From Marinomonas hwangdonensis (GTDB taxonomy: Bacteria > Pseudomonadota > Gammaproteobacteria > Pseudomonadales > Marinomonadaceae), in the NCBI RefSeq assembly GCF_003721245.1, contig NZ_RIZG01000001.1, forward strand, positions 124,001-188,000: a stretch of DNA of 64,000 nucleotides, written 5' to 3'. Shown piece by piece: positions 28,701-37,641 of this stretch; the stretch's first letter is position 1, and each line of letters starts with the position of its first letter. The notes under the pieces are model-generated. The model worked only from the letters and a program-made list of their open reading frames with translations, ran no database searches and had not been told where the DNA came from. Made by a program: the position numbers and the translations under genes.

Positions 28701-30749
28701 ATGAGTGAATTTTTACTGTCCATCTCCCAACGTTTGCGTAACCTCAATGAGCGTCAATTGGATGCGGTAAAGCAAATTGACGGCCCTTTGCTGGTATTAG
28801 CAGGGGCTGGGTCAGGAAAAACCAGCGTAATTACCACGAAAATCGCCTATTTGATTCAAACGTGCGGGTTTAAAGCTAATAGTATCATTGCCGTTACCTT
28901 TACCAATAAAGCCGCTCGTGAAATGAAAGAGCGCGTGGTAGGTATGTTGTCTAAGCCGGAAAGTCGTGGTTTGAGTATCTCGACTTTCCATAACTTGGGC
29001 TTACGAATTTTGCGCAAAGAGTTTCGTCGTGCTGGCCTAAAAGAAGGCTTTACCCTATTCGACGCCCAAGATTCACTGAGTTTGGTCAAGGAAATTCTGG
29101 ACAAAGAGTTCAATGGTCAAATGGACGCGGCGGCCTTTTGTCAGAACACCATCTCCCATTGGAAAAATGACCTCACCACACCACAAGAAGCCATGACCAA
29201 TGCGGACACCGAGGAGTTTTTGCTGGCCGCGCAAGTGTACGTGCAATACCAGCGTTATCTGCGTGCCTACAATGCAGTGGATTTTGATGATCTCATTCTT
29301 TTACCGGTGAGTTTGCTTATGGCAGACGAAGACTTGCGTGACCGCTGGCAGAAAAAAGTCCGTTACCTGCTGGTGGATGAGTGCCAAGACACCAACACCA
29401 GCCAATATGAATTGATCCGTTTGTTGGCGGGCTTTCGCCGTTGCTTCACCTTGGTGGGAGACGACGATCAATCTATTTACGCATGGCGTGGCGCGCGGCC
29501 AGAAAATCTAGAACGCTTATCAGTGGATTACCCTAATTTAAAATTGGTCAAACTGGAGCAGAACTATCGTTCCACCAAAACCATTCTAAAAGCGGCCAAT
29601 ACCCTGATCGCCAACAACCCACACATTTACGATAAAGCTCTGTGGAGTGACCACGAAGAGGGCGATCCAATTCGCGTTATGGTAACCCGTAACGAAGACG
29701 CCGAATCCGAACGCGTCGCTGCTGAAATCCAATCTCGTCATTTACGACATGATATTCCCTATCGCGATTTTGCCATTCTGTATCGTGGTAATCATCAGGC
29801 ACGCCTGCTGGAAATCAAACTGCAAGCGTATCGTATTCCCTACAAGATGAATGGGGGGACCTCATTTTTCTCCCGCGCTGAGATCAAAGACTTAATGAGT
29901 TATTTGCGTCTTTTGGTTAACCCATCGGACGACAATGCCTTCCTGCGCATCGTCAATTTACCGCGTCGAGAAATCGGCCCCGCGACGTTAGAAAAGGTCG
30001 GTAACCTCGCCACAGAACGGGGTATTAGTTTATTCGAAGCATCGGGTTATAAAGAGCTCGAAGACAGCATCACAGGGCGTTCGCTAAAAAGTTTGCAGGA
30101 ATTTGAACGTTGGATGTCCACCTTACGCCAGCGTTTAGACGGTGCCTCGCCGGTGCCTGTGATAGAGCAAATGATTAATGACATGGACTATTACGGCTGG
30201 ATTCAAGAACAAACCTCATCAAGCAAAGCCGCCGAGCGTCGTATTGAAAACGTGCGCTTTTTATTGGACTCTATTCAGCGCATGATGGAATCCGCGTGGG
30301 AGGAAGACGAAACGGCTGGCTTGGATCAGGCCATCAGCAAGCTGTTATTAATCGACATGCTTGAACGTCAAGAAGAGGAAGAAGACGAAGATAAAGTGCA
30401 ATTGCTTACATTGCACGCCTCCAAGGGGCTAGAATACCCGCATGTTTTCCTCATCGGTTGTGAGGAAGAGCTTTTGCCACACAGAAACAGCATTGAAAAC
30501 GACGACATCGAAGAAGAACGTCGTTTGGCTTACGTGGGCATTACCCGTGCGAAGAAAACCTTATGCATTACCTTGGCGGCCAAGCGTCGCCAGTATGGTG
30601 AAGAAATTGACTGTTTACCCAGCCGATTCTTGGATGAACTACCAGAAGAAGACCTAGTATGGGAAGGGCGTAGTGACGAGGGTGAAAGCGCTAAAAAAGA
30701 GCGCGGCGTCGCGTCTCTCTCGGCGTTAAAAGCCATGCTGAACTCATAA
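28701..30749 (+). CDS. rep: ATP-dependent DNA helicase Rep
   Basis: A 682-residue superfamily 1A (UvrD/Rep) 3'-5' helicase that clears protein blocks ahead of the replication fork. Motifs: Q-motif LNERQLDAV, Walker A AGAGSGKT, motif Ia VTFTNKAAREMKER, motif II LVDECQDTN, motif III LVGDDDQSIYAWRGA, motif V LLTLHASKGLEYPHVF and motif VI RRLAYVGITRAKK. Its length is close to the 673 residues of E. coli Rep, which together with overall resemblance favours Rep over UvrD. It follows the yifB gene by 80 bp. Confidence 0.93.
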   Translation: MSEFLLSISQRLRNLNERQLDAVKQIDGPLLVLAGAGSGKTSVITTKIAYLIQTCGFKANSIIAVTFTNKAAREMKERVVGMLSKPESRGLSISTFHNLGLRILRKEFRRAGLKEGFTLFDAQDSLSLVKEILDKEFNGQMDAAAFCQNTISHWKNDLTTPQEAMTNADTEEFLLAAQVYVQYQRYLRAYNAVDFDDLILLPVSLLMADEDLRDRWQKKVRYLLVDECQDTNTSQYELIRLLAGFRRCFTLVGDDDQSIYAWRGARPENLERLSVDYPNLKLVKLEQNYRSTKTILKAANTLIANNPHIYDKALWSDHEEGDPIRVMVTRNEDAESERVAAEIQSRHLRHDIPYRDFAILYRGNHQARLLEIKLQAYRIPYKMNGGTSFFSRAEIKDLMSYLRLLVNPSDDNAFLRIVNLPRREIGPATLEKVGNLATERGISLFEASGYKELEDSITGRSLKSLQEFERWMSTLRQRLDGASPVPVIEQMINDMDYYGWIQEQTSSSKAAERRIENVRFLLDSIQRMMESAWEEDETAGLDQAISKLLLIDMLERQEEEEDEDKVQLLTLHASKGLEYPHVFLIGCEEELLPHRNSIENDDIEEERRLAYVGITRAKKTLCITLAAKRRQYGEEIDCLPSRFLDELPEEDLVWEGRSDEGESAKKERGVASLSALKAMLNS

Positions 30750-30800
30750 CCCCAAACTCGTGCTAGTCACCGTGTTTACTGAACGACATGGACTTGCTCC

Positions 30801-30835
30801 GCCGTTACGCATATCGCCTATGTTACGGCTTTTTA
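30801..30835 (+). terminator. Terminator-like hairpin after rep
   Basis: GCCGT / ACGGC arms with an inner CATA / TATG pairing, followed by T5. It lies about 50 bp past rep and just before the ribosome site of the next gene. Confidence 0.65.
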
Positions 30836-30854
30836 TTTTTAACAGGAGAACACA

Positions 30855-31160
30855 ATGACAGATAAACAGATAAATGAACTGACCTTAGTCGCCACCATCA
30901 CCGCAAAAGCGGGCAAGGCTGACGTTCTAAAAAGCGCTTTGTTGGATCTCGTTGCACCAACTCAAGCCGAAGAAGGCTGCTTGCAATACGACCTTCATCA
31001 AGACAACCAAGATCCTAACGTATTCGCGTTCTTAGAGCGTTGGACAGGTTATGACAGCTGGCACGCACACATGGAAACCACACACATCAAAGCCTACATG
31101 GCCTTGTCAGACGACCTAGTCGACGCCTTTGTAGTAAAAGAAATGCACGCGATTGGCTAA
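30855..31160 (+). CDS. Antibiotic-biosynthesis-monooxygenase-fold protein (putative quinol monooxygenase)
   Basis: A 101-residue ABM-domain protein of ferredoxin-like dimeric alpha/beta-barrel type. Typical features: LTLVATITAKAGKADVLKSALLDLVAPTQAEEGCLQYDLHQD, FAFLERWTGYDSWHAHMETTH. Family members include YgiN-like quinol monooxygenases and LsrG-like enzymes; which one cannot be told. AACAGGAGAACACA precedes the ATG as a strong ribosome site. Confidence 0.82.
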   Translation: MTDKQINELTLVATITAKAGKADVLKSALLDLVAPTQAEEGCLQYDLHQDNQDPNVFAFLERWTGYDSWHAHMETTHIKAYMALSDDLVDAFVVKEMHAIG

Positions 31161-31349
31161 CGGCGACGAAAAACACCACAGGATGGTCATAAAAACACCA
31201 TGGCCATCCGAAAATAAACCACAAAAACGGAATATAGCGACTTTCTTGCATTAAGCACTGGAATCCTGGTGTATTTCCATTAGAATACGCATTCAAATTT
31301 GTTCTGACCCACCTTGCTCCTTGCAAACCCCTCGTCAGACAACCGCAAT

Positions 31350-31426
31350 GCGCCCGTAGCTCAGCTGGATAGAGCGTCGCCCTCCGGAGGCGAAGGTCGG
31401 AGGTTCAAATCCTCTCGGGCGTACCA
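31350..31426 (+). tRNA. tRNA-Arg (anticodon CCG)
   Basis: A complete 77-nt tRNA with encoded 3' CCA. Acceptor stem GCGCCCG / CGGGCGT (with the last pair G-T), D arm GCTC...GAGC, anticodon arm TCGCC-CTCCGGA-GGCGA with anticodon CCG (reads CGG), and T arm GGAGG-TTCAAAT-CCTCT. All arms fold. Confidence 0.96.
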
Positions 31427-31645
31427 TTTTTTTATTCAATGCAATAGTTTAAATAAATTATTACTTTCCTAATAAAGTCAGTCTCATTTATTTATTCTTA
31501 GTAGCTGACAAAATTCTTCGCACTATCGTGATCGAGTTCAAATCTACCAGAGACCTAGCTCGCTTTCCTTGAAGCTAATAAAGCATTCAGTTAATTTTCA
31601 ACAACTTGATTCTGTAACACTCGCTCAGCCGAGCATAATCGTGAT

Positions 31646-32110
31646 TTATTCGTTCAAATGGATCTCAGTTGAGGACTTTACCGTTCGAAGTGATACCGAG
31701 GTCTGAAATTTTCGAATGTTGGCTTCTGTGTGAAGTACTCGGTCGACAAAGCTTTCATAGGCTTGAATATCTGGCACAGAAACAACCATCATAAAATCAT
31801 AGCCGCCTGTGATTTGATAGCAGTGCCTCACTTCAGGGGCTTTGCTAACGACGCGTTTAAAAGCGTCATACACATCTTTTCGGTCCCGCTCCATTTCTAC
31901 CGACACCAGCAAAGTCAGCTTATTACCGCTCAATTCTGGGTTCACAATAGAGACATCACCCACAATGATGTTGTCGTCTCTTAGTCGTTTTACTCTTTTA
32001 TGGCAAGCTGGTGGTGATAAGCCTACTTCTTCGGCCAGTTCCACGTTTGCGATACGATTATTCCGCTGTAAGATGGTTAGTATCTTTCGGTCTATTTTGT
32101 CTAATTCCAT
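31646..32110 (-). CDS. Lrp/AsnC-family transcriptional regulator
   Basis: A 154-residue feast/famine regulator. The N-terminal HTH is LDKIDRKILTILQRNNRIANVELAEEVGLSPPACHKRVKRLRDDNII, followed by the RAM ligand-binding domain with CYQITGGYDFMMVVSVPDIQAYESFVDRVL. It faces the nucleoside-recognition membrane protein with about 150 bp between, so it may control that gene in response to an amino acid or related small molecule. Confidence 0.92.
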   Translation of the reverse strand: MELDKIDRKILTILQRNNRIANVELAEEVGLSPPACHKRVKRLRDDNIIVGDVSIVNPELSGNKLTLLVSVEMERDRKDVYDAFKRVVSKAPEVRHCYQITGGYDFMMVVSVPDIQAYESFVDRVLHTEANIRKFQTSVSLRTVKSSTEIHLNE

Positions 32111-32256
32111 ATATTTCTCAATATTAATATTTTTTGATTTAAAGTTTCTTTTAACTTTATATTTTAGAAATAATAGTAGTTTTTATTAGATAAATGAAAC
32201 GACATATTTCTCTATATGTGCATAGAATTTGTTCCATTATTTATTGGAGCAATACT

Positions 32257-33234
32257 ATGTATAAGAAAATGATTTTGTTGACCGAGCTTTTATTGAATGG
32301 GCTGTGGAAAGAAATTCTTAATGTCACATGGACGCTTTATAAAATCATGATCCCCATGATTTTTATCATCAAGATTGTTGAAGAGTTTGGTGGCATCGAG
32401 CTATTAAGCCAATGGTTGAGCCCTGTCATGGCTCTGGTCGGTTTGCCTAGTGAAATGGGCTTGGTGTGGGCAACGACGCTCGTCACCAATATATACGCTG
32501 GACTCATGGTATTTATGAGTACCGATACGGACTTAACCGTCGCACAAGTCTCGATTCTTGGCACCCTAATGTTGCTTGCTCACTCACTTCCTATCGAAGT
32601 GGCCGTTGCTAAAAAAGCCGGAGTTGGGATCGTCATGACGCTAATAATTCGCATTGGTGGTAGTTTGTTGATGGGGTGGATTTTGCATCAAATATACCAA
32701 AGCGGAGACCTACTAAATACGTCTGCAGAGGTAGTTTTGCGACATGCGGCAGTGAGTGATCCGAGTTATGTGGCTTGGGCAATCGATCAGCTTAAAAGCC
32801 TCGCGATGATCTTTGTAGTGATTGCTGCGTTAATGACGTTTTTACGATTGTTAAAATTGCTTGGTATCGAAAAGTTGATGGGGATATTACTTAGGCCGAT
32901 TTTGTCTGTGCTTGGTATCAGCCGAGAAGCAACAAACTTGACGATTGTTGGCATCACGCTAGGTCTTTCTTTTGGTGGCGGTTTGCTTATTAACGAAGCA
33001 AAACGAGGACACATTTCTCCACGAGATATTTTTGTCGCCATGATGCTGCTCAATCTACTTCATAGTTTGATTGAAGACACGCTGCTGATTCTATTAATAG
33101 GTGCGGACTTTATGACTATTTTCTGGGGGCGGGTTGTGTTTACTGTAACAGTGATAGGGGTTTTAGTCTTCGTACTTAAATGGATAGACGAAAGTACTTG
33201 TCGTAAATATTTTTATAAGAAGATAAGTGATTAG
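32257..33234 (+). CDS. Membrane protein with nucleoside-recognition (Gate) domains
   Basis: About 325 residues with roughly eight hydrophobic helices and two related halves, each of Gate/nucleoside-recognition type (first half LYKIMIPMIFIIKIVEEFGGIELLSQWLSPVMALVGLP; second half LLKLLGIEKLMGILLRPILSVLGISREATNL). Similar to SpmA/SpmB- and YjiG/YjiH-like proteins, probably a small-molecule transporter. ATG 32257 is preferred to the upstream start at 32194 because TTGGAGC lies before it. Position next to an Lrp-type regulator suggests an amino-acid-linked role. Substrate unknown. Confidence 0.75.
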   Translation: MYKKMILLTELLLNGLWKEILNVTWTLYKIMIPMIFIIKIVEEFGGIELLSQWLSPVMALVGLPSEMGLVWATTLVTNIYAGLMVFMSTDTDLTVAQVSILGTLMLLAHSLPIEVAVAKKAGVGIVMTLIIRIGGSLLMGWILHQIYQSGDLLNTSAEVVLRHAAVSDPSYVAWAIDQLKSLAMIFVVIAALMTFLRLLKLLGIEKLMGILLRPILSVLGISREATNLTIVGITLGLSFGGGLLINEAKRGHISPRDIFVAMMLLNLLHSLIEDTLLILLIGADFMTIFWGRVVFTVTVIGVLVFVLKWIDESTCRKYFYKKISD

Positions 33235-33386
33235 AGTCTAAGGGTAATAGACTTCTAACAAAAGCTTAAAACTAAAAAGCCGACTCTCAGTCTGGCCATG
33301 TGCGACGCGCAAATTAAACCACTGCTGAATTTATATCGTCAGCAATGGCGGGACTTGGTGAGGGAGTTGTAGTGTCGCCTTATCTT

Positions 33387-33454
33387 TAACCACCACCCGC
33401 AACGCCTCATTCCGACACTGTCGCGAACACTTCATGAAGCGTTGTTGGTGGTTA
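33387..33454. repeat. 68-bp imperfect palindrome
   Basis: The ends are TAACCACCA and TGGTGGTTA. Further in, CAACGC pairs with GCGTTG and TCAT with ATGA, leaving a loop of roughly 20 nt. It abuts the truncation point of the transposase fragment. It could be a REP-like or MITE-like element or an IS end; copies elsewhere in the genome would decide. Confidence 0.5.
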
Positions 33455-33455
33455 T

Positions 33456-33653
33456 TTATAGTGCGTAAAAAATATGGTGGACAACGGATACGGTCTTCTT
33501 CCTTTGCCGGCATTGGCTGTAAAAAGGTTCAATCATGGTTTCAAGCTGACCCCAAGGCATCAACTCATTCATCCGAAAAAGGAAAATTTCTTTGCGTGTT
33601 TTACAACGCTTATTGTTGAATTCGCTGTCGGCAAAAGTGGGTTGATGTGACAT
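33456..33653 (-). pseudogene. IS5-family transposase, 5' fragment (frameshifted and truncated)
   Basis: The frame reads [20 protein letters not shown] followed by [14 protein letters not shown] and IEPFY, which is the N-terminus of IS5-type transposases (usual [18 protein letters not shown]...PW..L...IEPFYP). After IEPFY the frame shifts: the other minus frame then reads [13 protein letters not shown], matching the usual G-x-GRRPYPLETML. Then the sequence stops at a TAA and the remaining ~75% of the gene is absent. It is therefore a decayed remnant. Confidence 0.75.
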
Positions 33654-34098
33654 GGTCAGGCCCGAGAATTAAAAATGAACTGGCTCATGAAAAGTCTTAG
33701 TCGCATCTTTCCTAGCGAGAGAGTGTATATTTCTCTAATAAGCATTATGAAATTCTTGAAAGTTGTGCGACCAGAAAACGGTTTATCTAACAATACGCCA
33801 GTAAATTCTGGAAAATGCCAATATCCTTTAAAAGTTCCAATACCCTTTAGAAAGTTGCTGCAGTTTAATGCAATAAGGACCGTTTGTGGTTCGATGGAAT
33901 ACTTGATTTAAATACTGGGTTATTATAACTTTATAGTTGAGTGTTTTAGTCAAGTATTAAGTGTGATACTTCTACGTCTCTCCTAGCCTTTAACTGTCAA
34001 CCAGACGTTATTTGATTTTTTCATCGTTAATTATTTATTGGCTTAAGACATTAACCCGCCTAATTAAGATCACAAATAATCCTCTAAGGAGCTTCGAA

Positions 34099-35778
34099 AT
34101 GACCAAGATCACCGATAACATGCGTAAGTATTCGTCGAAAGTAGTGGATGGCGTTGAAAGTGCCCCAGCTCGTGCGATGTTGCGTGCGGTAGGGTTTACC
34201 GATGATGATTTTAACAAGCCGCAAATCGGTATTGCATCAACTTGGGCGAATGTTACCCCCTGTAACATGCATATTAATAAACTTGCGGAAGAGGCTGGAA
34301 AGGGAGCCGATGCGGCTGGTGGCAAATCCGTAATCTTTAATACCATTACCATTTCAGATGGGATAGCTAACGGTACTGAGGGTATGAAGTACTCCCTAGT
34401 GTCTAGAGAAGTCATCGCGGATTCTATTGAAACCGTAGTAGGTTGCGAAGGCTTTGATGGTCTTGTTGCTGTAGGAGGGTGTGATAAAAATATGCCTGGT
34501 TGTCTTATCGGTATGGCGCGTTTAAACCGCCCAGCGATTTTTGTGTATGGTGGCACGATTAAACCTGGTGCGAACCATACGGATATCGTCTCAGTGTTTG
34601 AAGCCGTGGGACAACATGCTAAGAAAGAAATGGATTTGATTCAGCTGAAACAAGTGGAAGATACGGCTATTCCTGGTCCTGGTTCATGTGGTGGCATGTA
34701 TACCGCTAATACAATGGCGTCGGCAATCGAAGCTTTGGGTATGTCTCTGCCAGGTTCATCTGCACAAGAGGCGAGTTCAGCAGATAAGAGTGCAGACTGT
34801 TTTCGTGCTGGCCAACAGGTACTCGAGTTATTGGCTAGGGATATTAAGCCAAGTGATATCATGACACGTAAAGCTTTCGAAAATGCGATCCGTGTGATTA
34901 TAGCACTAGGGGGCTCCACAAACGGTGTACTCCACCTATTAGCCATGGCCCACGCTGTGAACGTCGAGTTAACTCTTAATGACTTTATTGAAATAGGTAA
35001 AACGACCCCTGTTTTGGCGGATCTTCGTCCTAGCGGACAATATATGATGTCCGAACTGGTCGCCATCGGTGGTATTCAGCCGCTGATGAAACGCTTGCTT
35101 AACGCAGGCCTGCTGCATGGTGATACGCTTACGGTAACGGGTAAAACGCTGGCTGAAAACTTATCTCAGGTGTCTGATTATCCTGCTGGCCAAGATATTA
35201 TCCGACCGTTTGATAACCCCATTAAAAAAGACTCTCATTTAGTCATATTGGACGGCAACTTATCACCAACGGGTGCCGTGGCTAAGATCACCGGTAAGGA
35301 AGGCTTACGTTTCGAAGGTACTGCGCGTGTTTATCACAGTGAAGAAGAGGCATTGACTGGGATATTGAACGGTGAAGTCATTGCGGGAGACGTGGTTGTG
35401 ATTCGTTACGAAGGTCCAAAAGGGGGGCCGGGAATGCGTGAGATGCTTTCGCCAACCTCGGCGATTATCGGTAAAGGCCTTGGTAAAGACGTCGCTCTGA
35501 TAACCGATGGACGCTTTTCCGGTGGGTCACATGGCTTTGTAGTGGGGCATATTACACCAGAAGCGTTTGACGGAGGCACAATCGCTCTCGTCGAGGATGG
35601 CGATATGATCATTATTGATGCTGAAACGCGTACGCTCTCTTTGGGAGTCAGCGACGACATATTGACTGATCGCAGAAAGCGCTGGAAACAACCTGAGCCA
35701 AGATACACGCGGGGCGTGTTGGCAAAATATGCCAAACTGGTGTCCAGTGCCTCAGAAGGTGCCGTTACGGATAAATGA
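34099..35778 (+). CDS. ilvD: Dihydroxy-acid dehydratase
   Basis: A 559-residue Fe-S dehydratase that converts 2,3-dihydroxy-isovalerate (and the methylvalerate homologue) to the 2-keto acids of valine and isoleucine synthesis. Cluster cysteines are visible: TPCN near residue 55, VGGCDKNMPGC and GSCGGMYTANTM. The C-terminal GRFSGGSHGFVVGH is a family signature. It belongs to the shorter form (about 560 aa) rather than the about 615-aa E. coli type. ATG 34099 follows AAGGAG; the frame is open from 34012. It stands alone next to an IS remnant. Confidence 0.93.
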   Translation: MTKITDNMRKYSSKVVDGVESAPARAMLRAVGFTDDDFNKPQIGIASTWANVTPCNMHINKLAEEAGKGADAAGGKSVIFNTITISDGIANGTEGMKYSLVSREVIADSIETVVGCEGFDGLVAVGGCDKNMPGCLIGMARLNRPAIFVYGGTIKPGANHTDIVSVFEAVGQHAKKEMDLIQLKQVEDTAIPGPGSCGGMYTANTMASAIEALGMSLPGSSAQEASSADKSADCFRAGQQVLELLARDIKPSDIMTRKAFENAIRVIIALGGSTNGVLHLLAMAHAVNVELTLNDFIEIGKTTPVLADLRPSGQYMMSELVAIGGIQPLMKRLLNAGLLHGDTLTVTGKTLAENLSQVSDYPAGQDIIRPFDNPIKKDSHLVILDGNLSPTGAVAKITGKEGLRFEGTARVYHSEEEALTGILNGEVIAGDVVVIRYEGPKGGPGMREMLSPTSAIIGKGLGKDVALITDGRFSGGSHGFVVGHITPEAFDGGTIALVEDGDMIIIDAETRTLSLGVSDDILTDRRKRWKQPEPRYTRGVLAKYAKLVSSASEGAVTDK

Positions 35779-35960
35779 TGAGCTAAGCGGTCACAATGAG
35801 TTGGATATATTCATTGGACCGCCATAAGACTGTATACGAGTCACACTCTTTGAACATAACATAGAGCGTGACTATCTGCAGAGATGACTATTCATTATTG
35901 CTACTTAGCCTTGTGGGTTGCCGGTATTTTTCCCTTTGAAAAAGAGCTTGTGAAACAGTG

Positions 35961-36857
35961 TTACTGCTGTTTTAACCATTCCTTTGCTTCTTCTGTTATG
36001 GCGATCAGAGCTGGGTTGGTAAGGCGTTGTTCGGTGGCAATGGCGTAAAACTGTTCTTGTATTTCTGTTGTGCTGCCGATGATGTTGACATGAAATTGGT
36101 TGGCGACTTCATTGGCTATCGCGGTGGGGACGACAAACACGCCGACACCGGCTTGACCAAATGCTTTCATAAGTGCCCTATCATCAAATTCTCCGGTGAT
36201 TTTGGGATGAATACTGTGTTGTTCGAACCACTGAAGCAGGTGAGTTCGAATGATAGACTGCTCACTTGGAATCAGAAAAGGCGCCTTAACAAGGCAAGCA
36301 GGAAAGTCGGTTGTGAGACGGTTAGCCAGTTCAGGAGCGGCCATAAAAGAGGTTCCGCATTCGCCCAAAAAATGATTGTGTGCTCGCACGCCCAAATGCG
36401 CTGGGATAGGCCCATCAGCGATAATAAAGTCCAGTTTGAGTAGGGCGAGTTCTCCCAATAGGCTTTCTAGGCTATTTTCTTTGCAAACAAGTCGAATCGG
36501 ATCTTTGAGTGACATGGCTGGCGCGAGTAAGCGATAGGCAATGGATTTTGGTATGGAATCGGCTATGCCGACGCGCAGTAATTGCGTTCTATCGGTCGAT
36601 GCAATGCGCACGGACTGTTCTAACTCACTGCCCAAAGAAAAAATTTCATCCGCGTAACTTAACACCATGCGCCCCGTATCGGTGAGCTCTAGGTTGCGTC
36701 CAACTTTGTTAAAAAGGTCTTTGCCGAGTTGCTCTTCCAGTAAGCGAATCTGACCACTGATAGTTTGTGGAGTAATGTGTAAGTTTTCACTGGCTTTTGT
36801 AATGCCGCCTTGTTTTGCCGCAACCCAAAAATAATGCAAATGTTTGAAATTTATCAT
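35961..36857 (-). CDS. nhaR: NhaR-like LysR-family regulator
   Basis: A 298-residue LysR protein. The start INFKHLHYFWVAAKQGGITKASENLHITPQTISGQIRLLEEQLGKDLF is close to NhaR, the Na+/H+ antiporter activator. The C-terminal effector domain is complete. No nhaA is next to it, so its target may be elsewhere; the NhaR name reflects the HTH resemblance only. Confidence 0.75.
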   Translation of the reverse strand: MINFKHLHYFWVAAKQGGITKASENLHITPQTISGQIRLLEEQLGKDLFNKVGRNLELTDTGRMVLSYADEIFSLGSELEQSVRIASTDRTQLLRVGIADSIPKSIAYRLLAPAMSLKDPIRLVCKENSLESLLGELALLKLDFIIADGPIPAHLGVRAHNHFLGECGTSFMAAPELANRLTTDFPACLVKAPFLIPSEQSIIRTHLLQWFEQHSIHPKITGEFDDRALMKAFGQAGVGVFVVPTAIANEVANQFHVNIIGSTTEIQEQFYAIATEQRLTNPALIAITEEAKEWLKQQ

Positions 36858-36982
36858 GTTTCACCAATACTTCGAAAAAAACTGAGTGTTTACATTAATA
36901 ATTCGATTATAACTTACGAGTTTTTGTGCGTAACGTGAAATCTCCAACATAACTTACTCATTCATGGGTAAAGGAGAACAAG

Positions 36983-37396
36983 ATGAGAATCAAGGTACAA
37001 GCACGTCGTTTAGCCCTAACGAAAAGCTTAAAAGCGTATGTGAAGCGTCGTCTTAATTTTGCATTAGATTCCCGTTATGACAACATTCAAGGTGTGACCG
37101 TTACCCTAACAGATGTGAACGGTCCCAAAGGTGGTGAAGACAAACATTGCCAAGTTTTGGTCAAAATAAATGGTCAAAAAGAAGTCGTGATAAGCGAGCA
37201 GCAAGCTGACTTGTATTCAGCCATCGACAGCGCTGCGAGTCGCACTAGCCGAACCGTCACCCGTCGTATCGAGCGATTGCAGAAAAAAGCAACGCGTTTA
37301 AAAGCGGCTTTCCACAAGATGAGACCGCAAAAGAAAATGCCCCGTGACATCTATGAAGAATATGAAAATGAATACGGTTATTACCCTCATGCCTAG
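36983..37396 (+). CDS. Ribosome hibernation-promoting factor / RaiA family
   Basis: A 137-residue HPF/RaiA (S30AE) domain protein that binds the 30S subunit in resting cells. Visible: IKVQARRLALTKSLKAYVKRRLNFALD, then TVTLTDVNGPKGGEDKHCQVLVKING and the basic helix SRTVTRRIERLQKKATRLKAA. The C-terminal tail is short and Tyr/Glu rich (YEEYENEYGYYPHA). It lacks the long C-terminal dimerisation domain of long HPF. AAAGGAGAACAAG precedes the ATG. Confidence 0.85.
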   Translation: MRIKVQARRLALTKSLKAYVKRRLNFALDSRYDNIQGVTVTLTDVNGPKGGEDKHCQVLVKINGQKEVVISEQQADLYSAIDSAASRTSRTVTRRIERLQKKATRLKAAFHKMRPQKKMPRDIYEEYENEYGYYPHA

Positions 37397-37443
37397 ATAT
37401 CTTGTTTAATTCCCCAAACAGAGCAAGCTTTAGCCCGCTTTAG

Positions 37444-37474
37444 GCGAACCCACTTTCTGGGTTCGCTTTTTTTT
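37444..37474 (+). terminator. Intrinsic terminator after the HPF/RaiA gene
   Basis: A 9-bp stem GCGAACCCA / TGGGTTCGC with a CTTTC loop followed by T8, about 48 bp past the stop codon. Confidence 0.93.
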
Positions 37475-37641
37475 ATTTTGCAAAGCAGATTATTCTTTAA
37501 CTTCATAGGGGCATTGCGGAGACAGGACGACAAAAAAGCTATTTTTTAAGAAAATTCAACGAGCTTTCGTTCATGTGTGGCAAAATAATGGATAGTTGAT
37601 AAGAACCTGTTCCCTACCAATTTAATGACCGGAGTCCTCTA

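Larger units (their letters stand above)
33235..34098. other. Gene-poor interval with IS remnant and large palindrome
   Basis: About 860 bp without an intact gene. It holds a 68-bp imperfect palindrome (33387-33454), the 5' fragment of an IS5-type transposase gene on the minus strand (33456-33653) and AT-rich sequence up to the ilvD ribosome site. Short frames on the plus strand in this interval show no family resemblance and are not called. Confidence 0.7.

Noticed and set aside
33387..33454. Palindrome considered as an integron attC site
   Set aside because: The arms pair almost from the ends and lack the separate R''/L''/L'/R' layout with extrahelical bases; there is no integron integrase or cassette array nearby.
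33675..33911. 78-aa frame between the IS remnant and ilvD
   Set aside because: No family resemblance, weak ribosome site and located in decayed sequence; left within the gene-poor interval.
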